64,000 nt of DNA. Origin: Mactromeris polynyma (Eukaryota; Mollusca; Bivalvia; Venerida; Mactridae). A program made the translations under genes and the position numbers. The notes below the pieces were generated by a model. The model made no database searches, was not told the DNA's origin, and worked only from the letters and a program-made list of their open reading frames with translations. This document shows positions 48,435 to 59,149 of the stretch, piece after piece (the first letter of the stretch is position 1; the number at the start of each line of letters is the position of its first letter). Location: positions 868,001 through 932,000 of the forward strand of contig JASFXZ010000038.1 of assembly GCA_032209605.1 (NCBI GenBank), in the 5' to 3' direction.

Positions 48435-48693
48435 GAGCCCGTATTCACAAGCGTTTAAGACTGAATCTCAGACTTTGACTTAAAAATGGTAACTTTTCAT
48501 TTGGTTCCTACTTTATTGTAACCAATATATTTTGATGAAACATGTCAAAGTGTAAAGGGACTAGCAAGAAATATTCAGGCAAAAAAGTATCCGTTTAAAT
48601 ATAATGAAAACGAAATGCTTGTAAATTTATTTTTTTGCAATTTTAAAGTCTAAGTCTGAGATTCAGTCTTAAAACGTTCGTGAATACGAGCCC
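48435..48693. mobile_element. 259-bp MITE with ~45-bp inverted ends
   Basis: GAGCCCGTATTCACAAGCGT plus TTAAGACTGAATCTCAGACT at the left pair with AGTCTGAGATTCAGTCTTAA and ACGTTCGTGAATACGAGCCC at the right. Block A at about 39460 reads CTGCTCAGGACTGCTTGACG, the empty site corresponding to ACACCA plus AGAATTGCTTGGCG in B. No ORF. The superfamily is not certain. Confidence 0.85.
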
Positions 48694-49433
48694 AGAATTG
48701 CTTGGCGCAAGGTACTAGTTATTTATGTACATTGTGTAATGAACGGTTTCATTCAACATGCATATATAACGATATAATACAAAGTTCTGTCATTTTGGAA
48801 GAACATAATGCGTAAGTAAGTGGATCAGGTGATTTGCATGGTAGACAAAATGAACATGTTACTACTGGCGAGTTCAAATGGTCCCATAACAACGGTAGAC
48901 ATCTCTTGGATATGATCCACTTTACTTCGATTTCAGTATATTTATGGTAATGCATTATACACATACAAAAGAAGTAGTATCTAGACTACTATATATTTTG
49001 AATAATTTTAACAATTGGCATAAAGAAACATTTATATGTAATAAACTAGACTTGTAAATGCTCGTTTCTGTAATTTATAACATCAATTGTAACATCCTAT
49101 AAAATAACAAAGTAGTGATAATGCACTTAGTAACAATAAGGATGATGTAGTAAATAGTTATTTTGGACTTTCTAAAATGGAGTCTATAGATGTATTCACA
49201 ACATTTGTAAATAGCAATATCGTATATATTTTTCAAGATAGATATACCTTACAGACAGTTTTGCTTCTTGATTTGAAAAGCGATATTTTTTGTCTGAAGG
49301 TTATTAGTTACGCTCCGACGTGAAACATGCGTATCTCGATTTACTCATTCGGACAAATACAAAATGTACAAAAAACATTAATCGGTTTTTATTAATATGA
49401 AAAACATTCCTGCAGCAAATACATGTATATATA

Positions 49434-49592
49434 TACAGTTAAACTTCCTTTAAAACCCCTAATTGCAATAATTCCACCTCAATATTAAGAACACATTTTC
49501 AAGTCCATTTTCACTGTTTTTCTCTATAATCAACCTCAATATTAAGACCACCTGGGTCCCAAGGATGGTCTTACTATTGAAAGTTAACTGTA
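49434..49592. mobile_element. Short TA-flanked MITE, CAGTTAAAC type
   Basis: TACAGTTAAACTTCC at the left and GAAAGTTAACTGTA at the right are inverted, with TA on each side. Between them AATATTAAGAACAC and AATATTAAGACCACC with GGGTCCCAAGGATGGTCTTA resemble the short Tc1/mariner-type MITEs common in aquatic animals. The assignment is from memory. Confidence 0.7.
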
Positions 49593-50413
49593 TACACATA
49601 TCAGCATAATATGTTCATTTTTGACCTACGATTGTACGTATTATATCGATGAATCAAAGTGTTGCTTTTCCAATAAAATTATTTGTAATTAAGAGAGTGC
49701 CAGCCGACGTCTGTTGCTGTTTGGAGCCAAATTCGAAACTCATTACATTTGTAAACTAGAAGAATGATCACATATTTAAATTGCCTGTTATAATCCCGAT
49801 GAAACATTTTACAAATATAATGATTGCTAAATCACGTAGTTTATCGCTAATTTATCTAAAAAATCTCCCACAACCGAACTGTTGTGGACAATGTCATCAG
49901 TCACGGCTGAGACGTAATGCGAAAACGCTTCCCAAATATCGCGCTCAAATCCCGTTTATTCCGAGACAAAACATATTTATATACTTACTTATATTTGTAG
50001 CATTCTTTAGTTTGATATAGTTGTCTGGAAGACATGGGAATTTATATCCGACATTATCCACTTTATCAAACTTTATTCTGCATAAATCCGACAGTTCAGA
50101 CGGCATGTTTAAATGTGTTCCCCAGCAGCGAAAGTAGTTACGACTTAATTATGTACTCGTATATTTGTATAGATATAAGACCTTTTATGTTCAGTGAATG
50201 TTCAGTTCAAAACTGTAAACCACATCACACTTGTCGATACCAAAACATTACACATTAATGTAGGAATAGACTGGTTGAATGTTTCTATAATGCAATGATG
50301 AAACACATTTATACATGTATGTTATGAAAAAGCAAATTACTTTTACGGGGTACAAACGAAGAGTAACGATGTCATACTGATACCCTTACAGCGACCTACA
50401 TTAGAACATACAG

Positions 50414-51379
50414 CTTCATTGTCGAATACAGTTCTAATGACGAACTCGGGACTAGACCTTCATTGTCGAATACAGTTCTAATGACGAACTCGGGACTAGA
50501 CCTTCATTGTCGATTACAGTTCTATGACGAACTCGGGACTAGACCTTCATTGTCGAATACAGTTCTAATGACGAACTAAGGACTAGACCTTCATTGTCGA
50601 ATACAGTTCTAATGACGAACTCGGGACTAGACATTCATTGTCGAATACAGTTCTAATGACGAACTCGGGACTAGACCTTCATTGTCGAATACAGTTCTAA
50701 TGACGAACTCGGGACTAGACCTTCATTGTCGAATACAGTTCTAATGACGAACTCGGGACTAGACCTTCATTGTCGAATACAGTTCTAATGACGAACTCGG
50801 GACTAGACCTTCATTGTCGAATACAGTTCTAATGACGAACTCGGGACTAGACCTTCATTGTCGAATACAGTTCTAATGACGAACTCGGGACTAGACCTTC
50901 ATTGTCGAATATAGTTCTAATGACGAACTATGGACTAGACCTTCATTGTCGAATATAGTTCTAATGACGAACTCAGGACTGGACCTTCATTGTCGAATAT
51001 AGTTCTAATGACGAACTCAGGACTAGACCTTCATTGTCGAATATAGTTATAATGACGAACTAAGGACTAGACCTTCATTGTCGAAAATAGTTCTAATGAC
51101 GAACTCAGGACTAGACCTTCATTGTCGAATATAGTTCTAATGACGAACTCAGGACTAGACCTTCATTGTCGAATATAGTTTTAATGACGAACTCAGGACT
51201 AAACCTTCATTGTCGAATACAGTTCTAATGACGTACTCATGACTAGACCTTCATTGTCGAATATAGTTCTAAAGACGACCTCAGGACTAGACCTTCGTTG
51301 TCGAATATAGTTCTAATGTCAAACTCAGGACTAGACCTTCATTGTCGAATACAGTTTTCATGTCAAACTCAGGACTAGA
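50414..51379 (+). repeat. 44-bp minisatellite, about 22 units
   Basis: Unit contains CTTCATTGTCGAATACAGTT, CTAATGACGAACTCGG and GACTAGAC. Units at the 5' side (to about 50905) are nearly identical and carry ATACAG and CTCGGGA. From about 50910 they switch to ATATAG and CTCAGGA and diverge more; the last two (51300-51379) have TGTCAAACTC. One early unit lacks one base (near 50521). Not present in block A. Confidence 0.92.
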
Positions 51380-51805
51380 ATACTACATCTACAGTTCAGT
51401 ACATGCTGAGAAGTATTTTACAAGCACTCGCTGTTCCCTGTATATAGGGGTCACGTCACGTGGTATATGGGTCCGCTGTTACCAATATAAGGGTTTCTCT
51501 ACTCGGTACAATTAGATATAATATTTGTATAGTCAGTATAACAGATATCGTATATAGTGTGTTTCAGAGACTCTGCGATAAATGTTTAGCTTAAAACAAG
51601 CTCATTTATTGTCAACGTTTGTCATGGGCTAGCAAAAGACACTTCTGTACGCCATAGTATTGGTATTAGCACATCACACAACTAGAGTCTTAATTCTGGA
51701 ATTTATGAAATGGAACAATTAGATCCAATAGATGAGTGTCATAATGCATGACTGTAAACCCAATCTCTGTAAGACAAAAACTTTAAAAAAAACTTCTCAT
51801 ACAGT

Positions 51806-52066
51806 GACCGTCTCCCGTGGCCGAGTGGTTAAGGCATCAGCCTTGGGAGTGGAAGGTATAAGGTTCGAATCCTGGTAGGGATTTCCGTTCTGATATGTCC
51901 GGTTGGTGAGCCGACAGCTAGTTAAATAATGGTTACCGTGCGCCTTCCTACCTGGTGCCTGGCATTGAAGGATAGGAATCGGGAAGTAAATGTGCTCAGA
52001 AAGTAGATGTCTCATTAGTCAGAATTGGCTGGCCCTTTCAATAGGGGTGACACTATAATAAATAAA
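51806..52066 (+). mobile_element. tRNA-headed SINE (family 2)
   Basis: Head GTGGCCGAGTGGTTAAGGCA (box A as in class II tRNAs for Ser or Leu) and AAGGTTCGAATCCTGGTAGG (box B), too irregular in the middle for a functional tRNA. The body runs to GGGGTGACACTATAATAAAT, an AT-rich tail. Internal Pol III boxes face the plus strand. Inserted in block B only. Confidence 0.8.
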
Positions 52067-53753
52067 CACTTTACAGTGGGGTAATTCTCTACCTGTACAG
52101 TCTACTAACCATTAAAACACCAATGTGAACAGTGAACAATGTTGGACAGTGCAATCTCTTCAGGGCAAATTCCTTTGAAGACACACATGTTGGCTATTGC
52201 TGAGAGAATATTGCTGTTTATAGAAGTTTTGAGTAAACTTTTACCACTGGGAAAGGTCGTTGACGACGGTTGTTGATCAAGAGAGGGCCGCTTGGGAGAT
52301 ATTGCATGCATATTAAGGTATTCAGTGTTCAGTAGCATGTTACTGAATAAAATTGTCCACACGCATATTTTCATTTTATCATCCAGGACAATTGTGTTTG
52401 GTTGAGAAGGTTGCGTTCGTGTTCGGTCATGTGTTTTATACTTAATGTTTTATAAATAATACTGTCTAGCTTATTGGCGATCAATTGAAATGTTTTAGTA
52501 CAGCATAGAAAGGATGGTGCTGTCTGAAAGGCAAGCTAACTACATCGCCAATAGCAATAAAAGCGTTTGGCAAAGAAGAGGAAAATATTTTCTATAAGAA
52601 AATGATCGCTAGTCTACTATATCAAGCTAAAAATTAAATTAAGTCTGATGCTTTCTTTATTCATATGTGTTCTCTGAGAAGATATTAGCGTGAAAGTCGG
52701 GAAGCATTTTCACAATATGTCGAACTTGTGACTGATACTCTAGCTAGAATCACAAAAAAACTGTCTGCAGTAAGCGCATATTTCTGTGATAAACTTCGTC
52801 ATTATCATCAATCATGTTACCAAACGATTTTCTCTGGAAAATAAATCGCGTTCACAGGGAAATTTACCCTCTGATTGTCCTATCAGACGTCAATTTTTAT
52901 ATTTTCATGCAATATTTGTCATTGAAGTACATAATAATGACAACTTTTTAGTAAATGTGGCGTAGAATTTTGAAAAATGATTTATACGCAACTATTTCCA
53001 TCATATACTCTACTACGTTTTCAAACTTAACTAAAATACAAATGTACAAGAAATGCATTGATGCAAAGCATCCAAGGGCGCCGCAAAACTGGTGCACAAT
53101 GTTTTGGAATAGCGTAATGGCGGAAAAATGTTTTGGAATAGTCCATTTTCATACTATCATTGGCGTGTATTTCCTTTTAGACACCGTAACTTGCATAAAT
53201 ATCCACGTTACAAGTAACACTGTGTTAATATTGATTTAAGTAAAGTGAAATGAAGATTTTTATAATTATTTTTTTATTATTTTATCTTCGACAAATGCAT
53301 TAAAAATATTTTATTTCTAAATCATAAAAATACAAAAAGTAACGTGTAATATTTACTGCAGTTTAACCCTTAATAAAAAAATAGATTCAGTTATAAATAG
53401 ATGCTCCTACCACAGTCTCAAAATTTCGTGATTCCGTTAAAGGCCCCGCCCTCATGGTCGGCGCCAATGACAAAGTCGTAAAAACATTGGGGCCAATTTT
53501 GTTACACACATCGAACGTTGTAAGCATGAACATCTTCGTACAAAAATAATAACGGATACAAGTGTAGGTCTTATACAGTTCTTATAACCACGCATTAAAG
53601 CGTAAAACCTTTAGTATACGAAATACTTTCTTATCTAAATACCTAAATCAGTCCGACTACCATATACGAAGCAAACTCTTCATAGGAACATGCATTGAAA
53701 GACGTAAACATTCGGCTGTTGTTGACGAGTTATGTTGCTACACGGAGGTTGTA

Positions 53754-53790
53754 GTTCGTACGAGGGTTGTTCAACTAAATACCAACCCCG
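53754..53790. mobile_element. Mariner-like terminal sequence fragment
   Basis: TACGAGGGTTGTTCAACTAA resembles the mariner end at 34631 (TACGAGGGATGATCC). No transposase lies nearby and no second end was found. Confidence 0.35.
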
Positions 53791-53842
53791 AGATATGTAT
53801 GGCTGGTCATGTTAAGATTATACATCCAGCTGCAGTGTTATA

Positions 53843-54737
53843 CCCCATTCACCTTTCCTCCGATTAGGGGATAGATGATCTAGCGATTCGGTTTCGGGCC
53901 GACTTTTAAAAAAATCATGGAGGCCAACCAATGACCTCTCAACAGCCTACGATCACCAATCAAAATTGGACATCGGTGGGCACATCTGTTAAAAAGTACA
54001 TTGGCTGATAACCGATGCTGGACCATTAGGGCACCTTTGACATCGGACGGTCACCGGTGATTGTTTGGTTCATTTTCTCGAGACCATAATCATACGGCCA
54101 CCGTCCGATCATCGGACAGCAAGCCACCGAACACCATATGGTTATCGGTCGATATTCGACTGGTCTGTCTTTTCGATATCGGACGGTTATCGCAAAGGCA
54201 CCGACCAGCGTTCCTTCCGGGTATATAAGGCGCCAGGATTTGGCTGACCGAATTTCGCGCGTTCCAAAGTTTTAACAAGTCGTCAGATTTTATCAAGAAA
54301 AGTTACGTTCAAAGTCACCATACATGCCTTCTAGAAAGAAGGACCCAAGGAGCCTGTGATCAAGCCCAAGAAACCAGATAAAAAAGCTCCTGCCTAAAGG
54401 ACATCCCCCAGAAACAGACACCCGGAGGGAACGGAACCGGTTCGAGCTCATACGATCTTGGTATATCGTACGGTGTCCGTACGTATCCCGGCCAATGCTC
54501 CGAGTGACATCCTATGGCTTCTTGCGGTACGCGGCCGATGCCCGTCCAGTACCCGGTGGAAAACGTTTCACACATTTCGGCCGAATATCGTCCGATTGCT
54601 AGTGGGGCACCTGAATCGGGGTGACCACTGTAAGGATTTGTTACAGGTCTCTTGCACATTCTGACCGATGCCAAGACATCAGTGAAACCTAACGATGTTC
54701 AAAAATCCTCCGGCGACCTTTGGAAATGTGACTGAGG
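53843..54737. mobile_element. Harbinger-like deletion derivative (element 3)
   Basis: Imperfect inverted ends CCCCATTCACCTTTCC and GGAAATGTGACTGAGGC. Subterminal zones are built of words such as ATCGGACGGTCACCGGTG and ACCGATGCCA. Block A offers a near-empty site: CTGCAGTGT then TACGATGTTATAAATAAT (45330-45370) versus CTGCAGTGTTATA, the element, and TACGAGGTTATAAATAAT in B. The interior retains only the start of the accessory ORF at 54324. Confidence 0.7.
54324..54396 (+). pseudogene. Harbinger accessory ORF N-terminus (element 3)
   Basis: Begins MPSRKKDP; after a one-base slip it continues EPVIKPKKPDKKAPA before a stop. The basic M-P-(P/S)-R-K start parallels MPPRKR of element 2. Too short for the SMRT core. 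Identity is inferred from position in the element. Confidence 0.45.
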
Positions 54738-55254
54738 CAATAGCAGAATAGCAATATACGAGGTTATAAATAATATGCTCGTTTTTTTCTTTAGCTGTAG
54801 TGACTGTTCAGCCTAGTCTTATTTGTATATATGAGAGCCACATTGATGAAATAAGGAAATCGTCTAAATTGTTCTCGGTGAAAACAAATGAATAACGCCT
54901 ACTATCAACGCCCTCGTAGTTGGTTTAACATGCATACACCACTCTCGCATGATTAATACTAGTTATCATGCAATGTATTCAGTTGTTTTCTCGGTGCAAT
55001 TTGAATTCCGTTTTGTTTTGTAGCAAGCAATTGTAATTATCACACTGAAAATGTTATATTCGGCTATCATAAGCGGTATCAATCTACATTCATTTTCTGA
55101 TATACATATAAGTGTGATTACTGTGTTTAATGAAAGTTCAAGACAACATAACTCCGTAACTCACAGCACGACAAATATAGATTTAACAAAGAACAAAGAT
55201 ATCTAAAAATAGTCATCGAGAGTGATAAATATAAGTTCTAATAACACTTTCACC

Positions 55255-55720
55255 TATCGAACCCAGCACTAGCACTGTCGTTAGCATTACAACAGGATCG
55301 CGCAACTCGTATATTGGTATTCTAACTTTCGTAATATCTGAACATTGAACAAGTATTAAACCCAAAGCTAACACCGACATCTACATTCGTACGTATTGCG
55401 GCAAATACATATCAGGAATTGAATAACGAGACAGTTCGTTCATCGTTATTCGATGATTTATAATGTTTAAATACAGGCCTAGTATCGTATCTAAAGCTAA
55501 CACTGGCATTAACATTCGCAGTCAATACATATCTAAAAAAGAATAACAAGCTAGTTCGGAATCCTTTATTCGATTTTCCATTATGCTTGAATACGGACCT
55601 AGTGTTAAATACAGAGCTAACATTGACATCGCCATTTGCACGAGCCCGCGGCGATGGCATTTCTAGAATCAAATAACGAGACAGCTCGAACTGCTCGATA
55701 ATAATAAAATAATGGAAAGG
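55255..55720 (-). repeat. Degenerate ~119-bp tandem repeat, 3-4 units
   Basis: GCTAACA recurs at 55377, 55496 and 55615, each time followed by GACAT- or GGCAT-like words, then GAATAACGAGACAGTTCG or a variant, TTCGAT, and CTAGT. A minus-strand 86-codon frame over two units repeats the pattern R-(S/P)-V-F-K-H with about 40-residue spacing, a by-product of the repeat. Confidence 0.65.
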
Positions 55721-55930
55721 AAGTTAACAATGCTGTTTAGCGGCGACACTACACATCGGTCGATTTAACTTTTCCACCTTATTGTTATTATTGGGATCGT
55801 CTCTACAAGATTATTTCAAACCATTGTTCTGTTTGTCAAGAGATAATTCAACTGAAATCGATACAGTAAGAACATGCCTGTAATATACAAACGTGTAGGA
55901 CGAACAGACAGTCAGTCCGCGATATGATGT

Positions 55931-56199
55931 TTATATCCATATAAACATATTTGATTTCATCGCTTGATCACTTCGCAAACACTGATACTGATCTGGTTCT
56001 ATGTGCCGTCTAGTGTACATGTCATACAAATGTTTTGTGTTCATCGGTTTTACACCGCTTCTCAACAATTTGTCATTGAGATACGGGACCAGTTGAATTA
56101 ACCAGTTCTTCCTGGAATTCGTGATCAACCCGGGAATCGATCCCAGATCTGCCGGGTGACTGCCAAGCGCTCAACCAACTGAGTTAACCGGGCGGCCAT
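55931..56199 (-). mobile_element. tRNA-headed SINE (family 3)
   Basis: Minus-strand head from 56199: GGCCGCCCGGTTAACTCAGT, TGGTTGAGCGCTTGGCAG (box A region) and GATCTGGGATCGATTCCCGG (box B). The body starts GATCACGAATTCCAGGAAGA. The head is a clear tRNA relative; the body end is uncertain. Confidence 0.7.
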
Positions 56200-56627
56200 A
56201 TTCATGTAAATGCTGCATAAAATTGATGTTTGACAATAAAAACCAAAACACATAAATATCATCTCAAATACGAAAGCAAAGGTGGACTATAAACGGCATT
56301 GAAATTTAATTGCTTTGTGCAAAAAAAACACACACGCAGATTTCTTTACAGAAAATGTAATACTAATAATACAATAATACAAAATTTGAATAGGCGAGTG
56401 TAAAATTAAAATTAATGTTTACGTTAGTATTATATGTAAAGACTTTAAGGAAAGAATCATAGGGCTATAAGCAACGTAAGAACAAATGACGGTTGTTCAA
56501 GTGTGGTTACAAAATCATACTGAAGTAGCTATATGTTACAATATCGAAAATTGTTTTTGTATAGTGTTTAGTTTCCAGTGAATTATTTTTGTAAACTAGA
56601 TGTGTCCATGTGATGGAATGGGCTTTA
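56200..56627. other. No recognisable feature
   Basis: AT-rich spacer. Confidence 0.35.
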
Positions 56628-56830
56628 AGTAGACAAAGGGTCATAACTCCTTCAAAAATTGGTGTAGTGTAACCGAAATCGACTGTGATCTGTATTTAAT
56701 GATCCTATGCTTTTGTGCCCAATATGAATGGAATCCATCCATACGACCACCCGTTACTGATCGGAAATCAATTTTCCTCACGGACGGACGAGTTGACAGG
56801 TGGACAGGTGTAACATTTCATGCCTATTCA
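56628..56830 (+). repeat. Degraded AGGGTCATAACTC-type mollusc repeat
   Basis: ACAAAGGGTCATAACTCCTT near the start and ACGGACGGACGAGTTGACAG near the end bracket ~190 bp. The layout resembles common bivalve dispersed repeats that contain 'gggccataactc' and a GACGGACGG tract. Family assignment from memory. Confidence 0.5.
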
Positions 56831-57004
56831 GAGTTGTAATTGTTCCATGCATGCCATACATATAGTGTATCTTGTTTTAGAATACAAACAATTAAATTGT
56901 ATATGTTTAATTATTAATAGTACATGTTTTCAATCAATTCCTGATGTTTAAAGTGAGGCAAATAGTTCATAATAATAACAGTTTGGTAAGTTGAGTGGTC
57001 TTTC

Positions 57005-57448
57005 TTGCATTACTGTTATTTGCTCTTCGATCGCATTGTTTTTTGCCAAAATAGTAGCTGTTCTCTAGATCAGTCTATTTATCGTGAGCGAAAGGTGATG
57101 TTTGACGAATTGTTAGACGAATGGCTTGAACACATGTTAGCAGATTACAGTGTTAGAAAAGTTGAAATGCAGCATTTTCATTGTATGGCCCATGTTCTGC
57201 TTTACTTCCATAATTATATCAACCCTGGACTCAAGACTTCGAACTAATTCAAAAAGATTTAATTGGACCATTTGGTAAAGACGCTCTGTCAGTGTTTAAC
57301 CCATGGAGTAAATAGGTCACAGGCAGTTGTAGGTCTTGTTATAAAACGACAATTGATATTTTTGGTCAAGTGGGAGACCAACTAGGCGTTAGGGGTAGGT
57401 GGGAGGCCCATGGCATGGAGCATGGGATCAAATCGATAATTGGACATT
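57005..57448 (+). pseudogene. Decayed member of an unnamed multicopy family (copy 1)
   Basis: Reading plus: IYRERKVMFDELLDEWLEHM, then FHCMAHVLLYFHNYINPGL, a stop after TSN, a shifted LIQKDLIGPFGKDALSVF with NPWSK and a second stop, then CYKTTIDIFGQVGDQLGVRG and RWEAHGMEHGIKS. The order (helical D/E-rich segment, C-x-x-H-x-L-L, K-x-A-L-x-x-F, then an aromatic/W-E-x-H segment) parallels the minus-strand copy at 59150-61350. Homology ends where a hAT-type MITE begins at 57449, which is where the NRF-x-x-LF block would be expected. Function unknown; transposase-like origin is a guess. Confidence 0.55.
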
Positions 57449-57640
57449 ATTAGGGATGTCAATATTCAGTTATTTTGCTAACCAGTTTACCGAAAATGGC
57501 ATTCGTAACGTGTTTCATATTTTGTCGTGTATATTTTTACCAGGACTCGACCTATATTCTGACGTTAGTACTAGTTCGGATAGTGTTTTATTTCTGCTAA
57601 GTACTGAACATAATTCATAAAAGAAATAGCAATCATTTCA
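57449..57640. mobile_element. hAT-type MITE, truncated copy
   Basis: TTAGGGATGTCAATATT, TTATTTTGCTAACC and TTTTACCAG, then GACCTATATTCTGACGTTAG and AGTTCGGATAGTGTTTTATT, match the reverse complement of 5760-5992. The other end is missing near 57640. It interrupts the decayed gene copy to its left. Confidence 0.75.
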
Positions 57641-58139
57641 ATTATTTTTAAGAAAAGATCCTTTTTGTTTCGAAAATTATAATATGATATTTGATAGATT
57701 GTATTTTAACTTAGACAGTAACACTCTATTCGAACACAACAATGTTAAAACACTACTATACTTTATCTGTATAATTAAATATACCTACATTCTCGAGCAC
57801 CCAAACGAGATTTACGACTTTCATAAACCTTTCATTAAATATTTGTAGCAAACGCATACACACGCCTACTGGTGACTGCACATTGTCTCCCATAACAGCT
57901 GTACGGTCGGAGCTATCACATAAACCTCTGAATTGATTTACAGGAGCCCTGAAGTTGGTGTCCGATAGTTCTTTCACATTTTGATAACATTTCACTTTCT
58001 TGTTGGAAATGAGATTTCTCGTTTGGAGTATGAGACGGTTGATTTTGATACAATAGATTTTGGGGTTGAAAGTACTAAATTCTGGATTAAGTTTTGATAG
58101 AATGTTGATGTGCTGCTGATTTGTCAAGTTCTTATAGTC

Positions 58140-58275
58140 ACAGCAATTGATCCTGTTTCATTAAAACGTTTAAGCAGACAGGTAAGTGTTGATGTGTGCG
58201 CTTGAAAATGATCCGCGACATGATGTAGTGTACGACCCGTTTGAATTTGTTCTATTGCGAGCATTAGACATTTCT
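58140..58275 (-). pseudogene. Tc1-like transposase HTH fragment
   Basis: On the minus strand: MLAIEQIQTGRTLHHVADHF, then QAHTSTLTCLLKRFNETGSI. This is the first helix-turn-helix of Tc1-type transposases, with the diagnostic R-F-x-(E/Q)-T-G-S. About 45 residues remain. It is a different lineage from the 45.9-kb copy. No continuation could be found on the minus strand below 58130. Confidence 0.75.
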
Positions 58276-59149
58276 ACAATGGAACCTTAAATGAAAGATG
58301 CTCGTTTTTGTTTCATGGTTAAACCTTTAATCAAGTCATCTGTACTGCCTTTCCATTTAAATGTCAAGACTGTGAATATTTTCACGCTTACGAACGACTT
58401 TATAAAACCAGTTGAAAACACTGATAAACCAGTTCTACATAATCAAGGGGAATATACATACGCCATAAAAGCGCAAGTTTATAATTTTACTACTGTTTGG
58501 GAAAGTTATTAGTCTTCTCAGGATATAATGACAGTTTATCAGTGAAATTATTTTCTGAACAAGTTGTTGGCATTAAGTCGGTGAAATATTTTTTCTTTGA
58601 GACTTTGACTTGTGGAATATGAAAAAGGATTTGTTAAAATCAGTTATCTGTAAGGTAGTTTTGTTTCATGCTTTATATTCTAATTTTGTTTACATGTTTA
58701 GCCTTTCAAACCTTTTAGCCACATCCCGTTAAACTACTAATACATATAAGAACTGTTACGTAATTGAAAGAAGAAATGCCAGATATGTTTCCTGTATTAC
58801 CTTTTCTCCTTCTGTATTATGCTTCAAATCGAAACAAGCGTAAGATGGTGTTCCGTACTATCGATGTTATAAAGCTTTAGAAGTGGATGCTCCGTTGATG
58901 CAAAGCCATGAACATTAGACAGTTGAGATCAAACTAAGAAAAAAACGATATGGTGGGTACAGGGACCAATGCAAGTACTTTTACTTGAGTACTTAGACAG
59001 TTACTCATAAACTTCGTCCATTGCTTAATGACTATCGTGATAATCGGTTTAACGCACCTTTCTTGTCTCTACCAACGTCTGCATTGTGCATTGTTTTCAA
59101 TTGCTGGTCTATAGTTTCTGGATACTGCCATAAACAATAGTACACGATG
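58276..59149. other. Spacer between two decayed elements
   Basis: A 73-codon plus frame (58291-58512) is unrecognised. Otherwise AT-rich. Confidence 0.35.

Larger units (their letters stand above)
46640..55060 (+). repeat. Segmental duplication, block B
   Basis: Partner of block A, in direct orientation and only about 1 kb away, so originally a tandem duplication. It is longer than A mainly because of insertions A lacks: a SINE (47618), a 259-bp MITE (48435), a ~160-bp MITE (49434), a 44-bp minisatellite (50414), another SINE (51806) and Harbinger element 3 (53843). Coding potential is low; the 94-codon frame at 52955-53239 is unrecognised. Confidence 0.75.

Noticed and set aside
50414..51379. 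CRISPR-like array
   Set aside because: The 44-bp units are contiguous with no unique spacers, and the window is clearly animal DNA.
51808..51888. Functional tRNA-Ser or tRNA-Leu gene
   Set aside because: Box A and box B are excellent, but the middle does not fold into a proper anticodon arm and the sequence continues into a SINE body and AT-rich tail.
52955..53239. 94-codon plus-strand ORF in block B
   Set aside because: No motif, no counterpart in block A, and a length within chance for AT-rich sequence.
54360..54674. 104-codon minus-strand ORF in Harbinger element 3
   Set aside because: It falls in the subterminal degenerate zone and does not resemble transposase.
56124..56199. Functional tRNA gene on the minus strand
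   Set aside because: The arms are mismatched and a SINE-like body follows directly.
57756..58127. 123-codon minus-strand ORF
   Set aside because: It lies just downstream of the Tc1 HTH fragment, but the residues show no Tc1 catalytic motif or other family I recognise, so it was not called.
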